Shown here piece after piece: positions 11,842 to 24,233 of a stretch of DNA of 64,000 bases. The stretch's first letter is position 1. Every line of letters starts with the position of its first letter. Location: positions 372,001 through 436,000 of the forward strand of contig JAKNDB010000064.1 of the NCBI GenBank assembly GCA_024305405.1. Direction: 5' to 3'. This stretch comes from Dirofilaria immitis (taxonomy: Eukaryota > Nematoda > Chromadorea > Rhabditida > Onchocercidae). The notes beneath the pieces were generated by a model that ran no database searches, had not been told where the DNA came from, and saw only the letters and a list, made by a program, of their open reading frames with translations. The position numbers and the translations under genes were made by a program.

Positions 11842-12329
11842 AGGAAATTATGTTAAGTGTTGTAGTTGTGGAAAAATTTTGAAATGAGCACAATACGAAA
11901 TCTAATGATAAAATGAAAAGGTCACCATTCCGGAATTGTTAAAATAAAGAAACGAATATCTATTAAGAATCATTTCATCCAAAATGTATCTATATATATA
12001 TATAGAGCTGATAAGAGGTGCAAAATAAAAAAAAAAAAGAAAAATTAGGCGATAATTGAGAGAGACAGATAAATCTGATAAGGAAAAAAAAGAAGTGGTT
12101 CATTGAAAAAAGTGATAAAGAGTGGAAAAGAAAACGATGACATTGAGAATAATAAAATTATCGTTGAATTTTTTAAAAATTTAAATGAAATTTTATTCTT
12201 ACAATTGATTGATGTTACGCTATGATAACAATATTTATAACTTTTTTTTTTTTATCAACAATATAAATATCAATAATAATGAATTAGTTGCAAATTAAGA
12301 AAATAATAATGATTAAATTGGATTAGGAT

Positions 12330-12595
<266 letters not shown>

Positions 12596-13590
12596 TTTTA
12601 TATTTGCAAAACGTAAATTTTATAAGCAAAATAAAAGTTTGTCATGTAATTATATTTACAAAGAATTTATTTATTTATCACACAAATTCAATAATTTCAT
12701 AAGAAGATGAATAATTGATAAGATATCGTTTAGAAGAAAAGGCGCCGTTTGCTCGACGAGAAATCATCAAGAGATGATTGGTTGATTAAATTTAAAACCA
12801 AACACATTAAAAGAATATATTTACTAATTGCAAATTAAAAAAAAAAATATATCATAAGAAAATATATCGCAAAACTTCTCTCCTAATTATTTCAATAATA
12901 AATAAGCTATAATTAAATGCAAAATTTTTAAAATCTTTTCAATTATTATCAACAAATTAAAAAAAAAAGACAATAAAATAAATGCTTGCAAATATTTCGA
13001 AATTTTATTTGTTGTTATTAATTTTCTTTTCTTTTCTTTTTGTTTCCTTTCAAATTAAGCTCTTTAATATTTTAATTTGAATCAATGATATTTGATATTT
13101 GATATATTTGATATGCTAAAAATAGATATAGACAATAATTTTGAATATTTATTTTAAAATTGCATGAATAATAATTATCATGGAATATAAATATATAATA
13201 GCAAAAGTACAAATTGATATTTCAATAATAATTAAATATTTCGAGATTCTCGATATTATTTATTTATTTTTAAATCTTATTTAATCATTTGTACGATATC
13301 AAAATTTAACAAACAAAGAAAAAAAAAAAAAGAAGAAATGTCTGACTTAATATTTCATCTAAATCTTCAAGTTTATTTATTTATTATAAAAATATTTATT
13401 TCCATCAATTATTTCATTTCCTATTATCTATTCTAAAAATATTTATTTACTAAATATTTTCATTAGTAATATTATTTATTTCATCAAACTTTTTGCCTTT
13501 CTTCATCGACCCAACTGTAATATTTGTTTGCAAATTGAAAATCAATTTTTCTTATAGATCAAAATATTTCTTTCTATCTACATATGTATT

Positions 13591-13648
13591 TCATCTATAC
13601 ATATTTATATGTATAGATGAGAGAGAGAGAGAGAGGGAGAGAGAGAGG
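13591..13648. repeat. 14-bp hairpin abutting a (GA)n tract
   Basis: TCATCTATACATAT (13591-13604), two T, then its exact complement (13607-13620), running straight into GAGAGA... to about 13648. Confidence 0.7.
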
Positions 13649-14267
13649 AGAGGAAGAAAAAGAAGAAGAGGAAAGAATTTTAGAGAGAAAAATGAAATTT
13701 GAATAGCCTTCAATCAAATATATATATATTAGAGCTGTAAACAAATGTCATGTTGATTAGGATATATGGAGCAATTTTACCTTTAAAATATGCCAAAGTT
13801 ATATTTTATTTACATTTCCACTTATATCTATTATTATTATTGTTTACCTTTCTTTTATCATAAAAGATGAAGCTTATAAATTATCCATTTTTAAAATATA
13901 TACTAAATTATGATTAATCAATGACGAACAATTGATTGAAAATTGATTAAAACTTATCATGATTGAATAAACGATGAATAATAATAAATGATTAAAAATT
14001 GAAATCAATTTTATTGGATGAATTAATTGATAGATATATAATAATCATATATGCAATAAATATATAGAAAAGATTCTAATCTCGATTCATATTATTTTTA
14101 TTGATTTTTTCATTGTATACATTTTTATTCATATTTTTTTTTTTTTTTTTAAATATATAACATACAATGTAAATGTAATACAATGATAAATAGCAGTAAT
14201 TTTCGTCGACTATGAATTACAATTATATTTATCATATATTATTTATCAATACTGCTATTATGATGAT

Positions 14268-14494
14268 AATAATAAATGATAATAGATGATAATAATAATA
14301 ATAACAATAATGATAATAATAATAATAATAATAATAGTGATGATAACAGATAATAACAATAGGTAACAATAATAATAATAGCAATAATAATAATAATAAT
14401 AATAATGACAATAGTAATAAATAATTCAAAAAATAATTTAAGGATTTCAATTGAAATTAAAAAATAATTTAAGAATTTCAATCAATTGATTCAA

Positions 14495-14586
<92 letters not shown>

Positions 14587-14594
14587 TAATAATA

Positions 14595-14668
<74 letters not shown>

Positions 14669-14735
14669 TAATAATGGTAATAATAGTAATAATGACAATG
14701 ATAGTAATAATGATAATATTAATAATGTTTGGTTT
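14268..14735. repeat. long (AAT)n microsatellite, compound
   Basis: Two blocks of AAT units (about 14268-14418 and 14495-14735), interspersed with GAT, AGT, GGT and CAA variants. Poly-Asn, poly-Ile, poly-Tyr and poly-Leu frames over this area are repeat translations. Confidence 0.95.
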
Positions 14736-15678
14736 TTTGTAATCGACAAGAGCAAATGATAATAACATGATTATTACTATTATTATTATCATTATAATCA
14801 TTTGTAATTTTGCATATCTTATTATTCTGTTCTTATCAATGCTTATTATACATTTCAAGCAATATATAATATAATATTATATCAAAAGGTATGTTAAAAT
14901 GAATCGATTGCCATTTTATATTTTATTTTTCATTTTTATTAAAAAAAAAAAAATGTCAGTAAAAGCTTTTTGATAAGAAGAAAGAGAAATTAGATTAAAA
15001 TGTCAAAAATGTATGGCTCATTCTATTTTCGATGTCTGATAATGATGCTAAATTTGGTATTACAATAATTATCAGAAATCATTTAACAAAAATATTATTT
15101 CTCGTGCAAATATCTTATTTTTTTTTCCTGAATCAATTAAAATTCTTGAATTATTATTTTTGAAATGGCTAATTTATTGATTTTATTAATTTAGCCAATG
15201 CATCTTATTGACAATTTTTTTTTTTTTAATCAATTTCACTAGCAATCTTTTATCATCACTGCTTAATTTAAGTGATATAATTTACTTTTTAATCAACTAA
15301 TTAGCTTTTCTTATTTCAGTCTTGAATTTAGGAAATATGATAATAAGATATATTGTAAACTCGTGATAGAATGATATCAGATTTCGTTTGTTATTAAGAG
15401 ATTTGTGGATAAGAATCATCGCAATGGTGTTAATATAACATTTTATCAACTAATACTTTCACTTCTATTTCTACTAATGAATGCTATCCTATCTTAAATT
15501 TTTATCAAAGAACTAAAAAAAAAGGATATATGAACAGATGATCTTATAACTATAATCCTAACTATAAGATCAAATTTTATCGCTTAAATAATTTAATTTA
15601 TCTATAAAAAGAGAAGAGAAGAGTTATATTTCAATTACAAATTGAAAAAGGAATTGTCTCAAAATTTATTTAATTTTT

Positions 15679-17037
15679 CAATTATGAAATTTAATTTCGA
15701 TATTATTCAATTATAAAATTTAATTTCAATATTATTCAATTATGAAATTTAATTCCAACATTATTCAATTATGAAATTTAATTCCAATATTATTCAATTA
15801 TGAAATTTAATTTCAACATTATTCAATTATGAAATTTGATTCCAATATTATTCAATTATGAAATTTAATTTCAACATTATTCAATTATGAAATTTGATTC
15901 CAATATTATTCAATTATGAAATTTAATTTCAACATCATTCAATTATGAAATTTGATTCCAATATTATTCAATTATGAAATTTAATTTCAACATCATTCAA
16001 TTATGAAATTTGATTCCAATATTATTCAATTATGAAATTTAATTTCAACATTATTCAATTATGAAATTTAATTCCAATATTATTCAATTATGAAATTTAA
16101 TTTCAACATTATTCAATTATGAAATTTGATTCCAATATTATTCAATTATGAAATTTAATTTCAACATCATTCAATTATGAAATTTGATTCCAATATTATT
16201 CAATTATGAAATTTAATTTCAACATTATTCAATTATGAAATTTAATTCCAATATTATTCAATTATGAAATTTAATTTCAACATTATTCAATTATGAAATT
16301 TAATTCCAATATTATTCAATTATGAAATTTAATTTCAACATTATTCAATTATGAAATTTGATTCCAATATTATTCAATTATGAAATTTAATTTCAACATT
16401 ATTCAATTATGAAATTTAATTCCAATATTATTCAATTATGAAATTTAATTTCAACATTATTCAATTATGAAATTTAATTCCAATATTATTCAATTATGAA
16501 ATTTAATTTCAACATTATTCAATTATGAAATTTAATTCCAATATTATTCAATTATGAAATTTAATTTCAACATTATTCAATTATGAAATTTAATTCCAAT
16601 ATTATTCAATTATGAAATTTAATTTCAACATTATTCAATTATGAAATTTGATTCCAATATTATTCAATTATGAAATTTAATTTCAACATTATTCAATTAT
16701 GAAATTTGATTCCAATATTATTCAATTATGAAATTTAATTTCAACATTATTCAATTATGAAATTTAATTCCAATATTATTCAATTATGAAATTTAATTTC
16801 AACATTATTCAATTATGAAATTTAATTCCAATATTATTCAATTATGAAATTTAATTTCAACATTATTCAATTATGAAATTTAATTCCAATATTATTCAAT
16901 TATGAAATTTAATTTCAACATTATTCAATTATGAAATTTAATTCCAATATTATTCAATTATGAAATTTAATTTCAACATTATTCAATTATGAAATTTAAT
17001 TCCAATATTATTCAATTATGAAATTTAATTTCAATAT
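15679..17037. repeat. 29-bp satellite array, about 47 units, alternating A/B forms
   Basis: The 29-bp unit is ATTATTCAATTATGAAATTT followed by AATTTCAAC (A form) or AATTCCAAT / GATTCCAAT (B form). A and B alternate almost throughout, so the real period is a 58-bp dimer. The GATTCC variant and an ACATCATT variant cluster in the left third and recur in short blocks, as expected from unequal exchange of multi-unit segments. The first few units are more diverged. No open frame spans it. Confidence 0.95.
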
Positions 17038-18838
17038 CATAAAAGAGAAAAAAAGGATAATTTAAATTATATTCGAAAAAAAAGGGAATTCATTACCTAA
17101 ACAATTAATTAATTATATGTTGACAGAATAATTATTAATATATTTTTTTGGCAATATTTTCCAACAAGCAATATGCAATTGTTGAGAATTTCTTTTTTCT
17201 TCTTTTTTATAATAATTTTATTTGCCAACTTTTATTATTATTTATGCATGACAAATTTGTCTTCTAAGTTTTCTTTCAATGAAATAAACTTGCTGATAAT
17301 CTTTCGGTGAAATAAACTTGCAGATAACTTTCTGTCTCAGTAAATGCTCGATGCAATTGATGATGATCAATAAGAGATTTTTTTTTAATTAAAATATTTT
17401 TTTTTTAAATTGTATTTATGAAATAATCTGGCATTATACATTTTTACATAAATAAATCAATTTATAATTTTTAATCAAATCAATGCAATTATCGTATCAG
17501 AAGCGTTAGATGACCTTTTAGGGCCAATTATATTTGTCCCATTCGAAAAGATATCACATCTCCAGGCAAAAATAATAATATAAAAAATAAACTATAACAT
17601 GACAAATTAATGAAAATGAATATTTTCAAAATGATATTGTATCAGATGAACATCTTATATAGTTAAAGATATAGAAGGAAGACGAGAATTCTGGAAATCA
17701 ACCCGAGAATAACCCGCAAGATGATTATTCAGAAATATTATTTAGGTCAACAACAAACTGAGCGGATAATACATCCTCATAATTGTACTATCCCTTGAGC
17801 TTCTTGTTTGTCCATTGTGATGGACAATAATGCGCTTCCCTAATTATGCATTTCATCTCTCAACCTTTGACCTTTTCATATAATAGTATTAACGCTTCGA
17901 TGCAAAATGTAAGAGTAGCAACAGTAGCAGCAGCAGTAGCAGCAGCAAATCACTATAATGCTAAAAGAATACCATGATTATGGTATCTCCGATATCATAA
18001 AACTCCAAAATTGTCATATCATTTGAGAATATGTAAATTTTTGAAATTATGCAAATTTTGCCGCTGCAAAAACAAAACCCAATATCCATTCTTTGTTCGA
18101 TCAATATTCAAATTTATTAAATTAATAGTTATGGATGCATCACTGCCTTAAATTCATTAGAAATATTCTATCCCATCTTTATGATTTAATATCATCATTA
18201 GGAATCTGATAATTCAATTCTTCAAACTCAGGAATATTTGATAATTTTTTCTTTCATTAATGCTATCAATTTTTGCAACCATCTTATCATATATTGTTTA
18301 AGACAAAATATGACGAAGTATTCGGGAAATTATATAACTTCTATAATTCGGATATATTTATTTGTAAAGGATGACCTGAATCGATATTCGAAATATTGAT
18401 TTGTTCCATTTGATGATTATGTGCGGGGAAAGTCAATTGTTTGGAAATTTTCTACTAACGAAAACTTTAGACATAATATCATATCATATCATATTATTGT
18501 ATTATCTTATCTTATCCCCGCACTTTTCGTTAATTGTATTCAATTCTGTGATAATCATCCAATATCATAATTAATATTTATCTATCTATTCGAATGATAT
18601 ATTTATATAAATTTTGCATTATATTGATATTTCTATTAATTATTTTCAATAATGCCATTTTACCGTATCGTAGCCAAAAGATGGCTTGGACTATAATCAT
18701 TGTGTTTTAAATTTGGCCTGAAGGAAATTTAAGTGCTATTTAAGAGGAAAGGAATTAACGATTCATGAAGTATGAAAAAAATGCATGAAATTTTTGAGTA
18801 TTTCAAAATGCTAATAAATGAAATTTTCAATGAGAACA
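17038..18838. other. intergenic DNA with minor repeats
   Basis: No gene found. It contains an imperfect AGC/CAG trinucleotide run (17911-17947), an 8-bp-stem hairpin TTGTCCAT...ATGGACAA (17808-17827), and two interleaved GC-bearing inverted pairs at 18421-18532 described in the findings. Confidence 0.5.
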
Positions 18839-19205
18839 ATCATCAACCGTCTAATTAATTAAACGTGCATCAGAATTCTTGATACATCTATTCCATCTTA
18901 TTTCCACGTAATTCTTTTCATCACAATTCTCAATACATTTATTTTACGCCACTTATTACTATCATCAACCGTCTAATTAATTAAACGTGCATCAGAATTC
19001 TTGATACGTGTATTCCATCTTATTTCCACGTAATTCTTTTCATCACAATTCTCAATACGTTTATTTTACGCCACTTATTACTATCCCAATTCCTATAACG
19101 TTCATTACACGCACTTCTTACTTCCTACCATCACAATTCCCAGTACGTCTATTTCACGCGCCTATTATTTCTTACCATCACAACTCTCAATACGTTTGTT
19201 TCACG
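18839..19205. repeat. 122-bp tandem duplication followed by degenerate sub-repeats
   Basis: 18839-18960 is repeated at 18961-19082 with only a few differences (ACATCTATT vs ACGTGTATT, ACATTTATT vs ACGTTTATT). It continues as three to four shorter, more diverged units carrying CATCACAAYTCYCARTACG...TTCACGC up to about 19205. It ends about 380 bp before the HEXIM promoter-like patch. Confidence 0.85.
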
Positions 19206-19585
19206 CACTTTTTTGTCAACCCATTGAACTTTGTAAAAAGTGCCCAAAGTTGAAGGTCAAAGGTCATACCTGAGCTATCCATTTCTTCAAGTCATTTTGG
19301 ATGCATCAGCACTCAGCAAACAATACATGCCGCAAAAACTAATTTAATAAATCGATCATAAACAGTTAGTATGCCAAAAATTTATAGTCAATTCAAACCC
19401 CGGGATTTTCCTTAGAATTTCGGATGAAATTTCCCGAGATTTCTTGGAATTACAAGCGAAAATTTTGCAAATATCCTTGGCACTATTTCGCAATCATTCA
19501 ATTCGAAACTAAGCGAAAGATGTTTACAAAACGCGTGCGGAGCAATGAAGCGTGCGTACTGCGTCGCGTATGCTCTCATTATCAT

Positions 19586-19625
19586 TATAAAAGGAGTATT
19601 GGAGGCGGTACTTAACATCAGTGTT
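19586..19625 (+). promoter_or_regulatory. candidate HEXIM promoter (TATA box and initiator-like site)
   Basis: TATAAAA at 19586-19592 is followed about 32 bp downstream by an initiator-like ATCAGTGT near 19616-19623. The patch from about 19400 to 20420 is clearly richer in G+C and CpG than the rest of the left half of the window, as is common for worm promoters and 5' exons. TTTTAAG at 20099-20105, just before the coding start, could be a cis- or trans-splice acceptor. No transcript evidence is available here. Confidence 0.45.
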
Positions 19626-20120
19626 GGAGCTGTAGTCAGCAACGGCAACGTTCCTTAGCGGACAGGCATATTCTCATATATATACGCATAGACATACACG
19701 CACTCAAATACGCATACACACACGAACGCACAGACACGCGCATTTATTGGACGTACGTGCAAGTATACGGATATAGGCGTATATTGCACGCATACAATTT
19801 ATAAACATACGCATAAAATACGTGGGTGAAGTCAGGTGCTCGCACGTGAACTGATTGATATATACCATTTCTAATTGATTGACAAAGGGGTGGCGTCTTA
19901 TTGCAATTGGTAATAGACTTGAATTTACAATAAACACCTGCAACAAATCGGTTGGTGTTAGTGCATGCCTGCTAACCTTTGACCTTCGTTGGCAAGAATC
20001 TTACGGCTGTCTCGATTTTCACGTTAAAGTCCACGGAACCTAGGTGTGTGACCTATCATTCGAAAGCTCATTTTGTGCTGGGGACGTTGGTACGGGTTAT
20101 TTTAAGTGACAACGACCACG

Positions 20121-23100
20121 ATGACTGCAACTGTCGTAGACCAACCAGATAAGCAACAACATCAGCAACAAGATCAAGAGCATACTTCGAAGCAGCATTT
20201 ACCACAACAAGCACAAGCAAAAAATGATGATATTATTGTTGCATCGATGGAAGGTACCGATGACGAAGTTGGTGTTGCAGTTTCGCATGATATTCCCATC
20301 GATGCATGCTATCAAGCCATCACGGAACAAGACTCAACGAAACAGCAAAATAATTCTGGAAAAATTCCTGATGTTGGGAATCTTATAGCATCTGCTTCAC
20401 ATGCAAAGATGAAGAAACCCTGAAGAAGGTTTGTAGTTTTATTTTACTTTATTCTGTTATACATTTTCGAGTTTTCTATTTATCAAAACGATAAACGTTT
20501 TTCCTTTTTTTTGTGAAAACATTTGTTCTTTTTTGATTTCTTTCTCTTTTTAACTTTAGATATGATAAATATTACAAAGTTTTTTTTTTCTCCTAAAAAT
20601 TTAATAGCAAACGAGAGAAAAATCAATGATGGTTGTTGAGATGGAAAATTAGATATATGAGAATATGCTTGCTCAAATTTGATTTTAAAAAGTTTTCATT
20701 ACTAACTATGCAATAGAGATAATGTCGATTCAAATATCACTTCAGGGATTTGGAACATATTATTGCAATTTAAAGCATTTTTAAGCATCATTTCAGTTTT
20801 GATTAGCATTCAAGATATTGGGAATTTGTTTAAATATGCATGTAGATAACAGAATTTTTCATTCTTAAATAAGCCATTATAAGAGTAAAGTTCTTTAATC
20901 TCTTTGATGTTTCATTCTGTTTTTTAAAAAAAAAATAATGGAAAATTCACTATGCATTTGCATTTTCTCCAGTCTCTTATCAAACATTTGGTAATAAGAA
21001 GTAAATAAAATGAAATTATAGGCGAGGTGGAAAAGGACGCTGGAAACCATATCATACATTATCAGTGAAAGAAAAAATAGCCCAAGGAGAGAAAGAAGAA
21101 CGAAATGCAATAGGGAAGCGAGAAAAGTTAGTTGCAATGAAAATTTTGTGCTATTACAGGAAAAAGTGGAGAGAGGAAGGATTGGGAATTTCAGATAATT
21201 TTCAAAAGTTTCCTTTCTTTTTAGTTTTATTCTTGCCATCATAGATCGGTCCCATAAATAATATCTGTGGTTTTATTTTCAATCAAAACACCAATCTGGT
21301 TATACTAAATCAATTTTCTTCCAATTCTGAAATCAGGAAATTATTTATTTAAAATATTTGAAAAAAATGAATAAATCTGATATAACTGTGTCGTTGTTTT
21401 GAGCACATATATATTTGATGAGGATAATCCGGATTTATTGACTTATGAATTCCTTCGAACAATTTTTGGAATTTTTTCGGAAAGTTTTCTTTTCACTCAG
21501 TTTAATGTAGAAGAATATAAATTCAATATAATTACATTCAAATTCAGTTATAGGAATCGAATTATTTATTCTTAATCTCATATTTGCTGCTCGTAGAAAT
21601 GATGCATACATTATATTATAATGATATTTACTGTCATTTAATGTTTTCTGTATATGTATAGTGGTCAGTGATTAAAGTTCAAGGAAATACGGAGAAAGAA
21701 AAAAATTGCATTAGCATAAATGGGTTTTAATCGATTGTTTTAGATTAATGGAAAGATTGCCAGCCAACGGAGAAAGTTTTTATCATAAGTAGTTTCTAGG
21801 ATAAAGGTGGCAAAATAAAAGCAATTAGAATTTAAAAAATTATAGCATGAATTTTACATAAATTATTTTTAAGCGCGACACAATAAGATATAAAATGAAA
21901 TATGATGTATTAAAAAATATTTCTAAAATTTTGTATAAATATATTTAAAATCACATCCTTTATTTCAAGTAAAGGTGTAAACCGTATCCTTTTTGATTTT
22001 GTTAAATTATGAGGTAGTGATGTTTCTAGAAGTTTTGCTTTGAAAAAAAACTTATTTAAACTGTCGGTACATATACTGACCAACCAGTGAGTCGCATCTG
22101 ACCAAGAAATTATAGAGGATGGTGCTGATTAAATTGAACTGAACGAAATTGGTCCTAAACTTATAACTGATTCCTTTTTAAGATTATTTTCACGTGGCAA
22201 GCCTATGGCGCCGTACAATACGACGCAGTTTTTATTAGAAGATCATGAGAAGCGTACGATGCCTTCCGATGTCAGCGAATCTATTCCTGGGATGGCTGTA
22301 TATCAACGGCAGTCCACGGGAGGATTTTCACCAAATCATGAAAGGTTTATATTATTTTCGTTGCAGTAATTGCAATTCTTTTATGTTGTTATCTTCAGTG
22401 TAGCGGTATTATCAAGCTTTCTATATTTGTATTATTGATTTTAAAATTTGCTGATCTGGTTTAAATGTAGTTATTCTGCGTAATAGCAGAAGAATCAGTA
22501 AGATCCGGTCCTGATTGCATATAAACTGGTCTCTAGAGTTGCTATAATTCTCTACGAAGAATCCCACTAAATAATAGACATTGTGCTATCACTATCATGA
22601 ATGTTTTAGGTATCTTTTTCTATTTGAGAACATTTAACAGTATTTGTTCGTTCGTCTATCATAATTTCAAGTAGGCCATAATGTCTTCTTGAAAAAAAGG
22701 ATAGTTCTGTGACGTCAAACACAAAGTGTTACTCACGTATGTGTTAACGATAACGGTGAAATAGTTGAAATATAAGTTAATAAAATCTTTCTTTGAAAAA
22801 CTTAAACCAGTTCGAAATTTTTCTAGACGTTGTTTGCAATTATGCTAAAAAAATGTGATGAGCGTATTGCGACAACAACGTACATTCACATACATACGCG
22901 CATGTGCTACGCTCCGTTTTCGATCGACTCTGAAAATCTCCAAAGGCGAGCAGATTTTCATATAGTCGATTTGGCGAGTCATTCAGTTCCTGAGCACTGC
23001 ATGTTTGGCTTTGAAAATTGCCGAAATGTAAAAACTGCAGGAAATTATGATAGCAATGGTAATGAAGCTAGGCGAATGTTCTGTCAGCTCAGAAATAGGA

Positions 23101-24233
23101 TTTATATATTTTGTTGTATTTGGGATGACACATTTTCAGAACGATACGTTTTTTTGTGGAGCATTGATTCCTCACAGCAAAATGATATTATAAGTAGGGG
23201 ATTTTGAATGATGCATGAGCTCGGTGGAGTTTAATGGAGTGAGTGGCCAAAATGTCCATTTTATTCGGGAAAGTAGATCAGAATTTAATCCTTCGATTCC
23301 ATTAAATTATGATGGTTAAAATTTGTTTTTCCAATTCGAGCCAATGTTCTGTTTGTATAACAGAAGCTAATTTATGCAGTTAAAGTGCTCTCAAGTTATC
23401 TCATATGTTTTAAAAATGTTTGAGCATAAAGGCTACTTTCTGCAAATTCAAAAATAATGAAACTGTTACATGCACCATCAGAAGTATTCATTCTTATAGA
23501 TGTGGTACCATTGGTCAGTCAGGATCTGAAATGGGTGGTAATACAACAGACAGTGCTAGCTATTCTGGTGCAGAAGACAATGAAATGGAGAGGCAGTTCG
23601 ATGCTGATTACGATTATGTCAATATGGAACGCATTAGTAATATGAGCAAAGATCAGGTGTGCTTTTGTTTCATTTTTGTTGATAGAGATATTACTCAATG
23701 ATAGAAGGAAGAAAGAATTGGGAGATTAAATTTAGCATTTTTATATATTATAGCGTTCAAGCAAAAAGAGTAAAAATTTTTTCTTCAGGAGTAAAAGAGG
23801 ATTTTTTTGTTTGAAGTTTTGGGAAAATTAAAACTATTCGGTAGACGAGCTGTCCTAGATGAATATTAAAAATTTTCAGATGGCGAGTTATTATAAAATG
23901 TATTTTTGCCGAAATTTTCATGGTAATGGTATTTGAAACTATGTAAGCATAGGAGTTCGAACTTTGAAGAAAGCGTTTGAGTTCATTAGTTTATCATAAA
24001 TTAACACTAAAAATATGCGTTAGTTTTAGGTTGTACGAGAGTATATGCATTTAGAGAAGATTAATGACAAGCTGGCAGATCGTGTGAGTTTGCTGCAATT
24101 AGAGAATGATAAGTTAAAGCAACTATTGATGGATCATAATATTTCATACGAAGATGTAATACCTAAAATACGACGACATAGTGGTACATCGATTTCGGAA
24201 ACAGGTGATGTACGTAAAAGCCTGGATGGTTGA
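20121..24233 (+). CDS. hexim: HEXIM-family P-TEFb inhibitor, 5 exons, with in-frame TGA in exon 1
   Basis: HEXIM proteins bind 7SK RNA and cyclin T, and inhibit CDK9, holding P-TEFb inactive in the nucleus. Exons, all phase-consistent: 20121-20428, 21022-21126, 22183-22344, 23500-23656, 24030-24233, for 311 codons. Exon 1 is Gln-rich and ends in a basic stretch (KMKKP, TGA, RRRGGKGRWKPY across the junction), matching the Arg/Lys RNA-binding and NLS region followed by the conserved WKPY. The inhibitory core KPMAPYNTTQFLLEDHEK is at residues about 145-162; the spacing from KPY to PYNT is 41 residues, as I recall for human HEXIM1. Exons 4-5 hold the acidic FDADYDYVNMERISNMSKDQ and VVREYMHLEKINDKL, the cyclin-T-binding coiled coil. 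The family call is firm. The TGA at 20421-20423 (codon 101) breaks the frame unless it is an error, a C-to-T change of CGA, or read through. Start ATG 20121 is the first ATG in frame. Introns contain no other gene. Confidence 0.88.

Noticed and set aside
14232..14858. Several overlapping poly-Asn/Ile/Tyr/Leu frames
   Set aside because: Translations of (AAT)n arrays; no splice context.
20421..20423. UGA reassigned to an amino acid in this organism
   Set aside because: HEXIM and apb-1 both end naturally at TGA at the positions expected from homologs, so UGA is a stop here.
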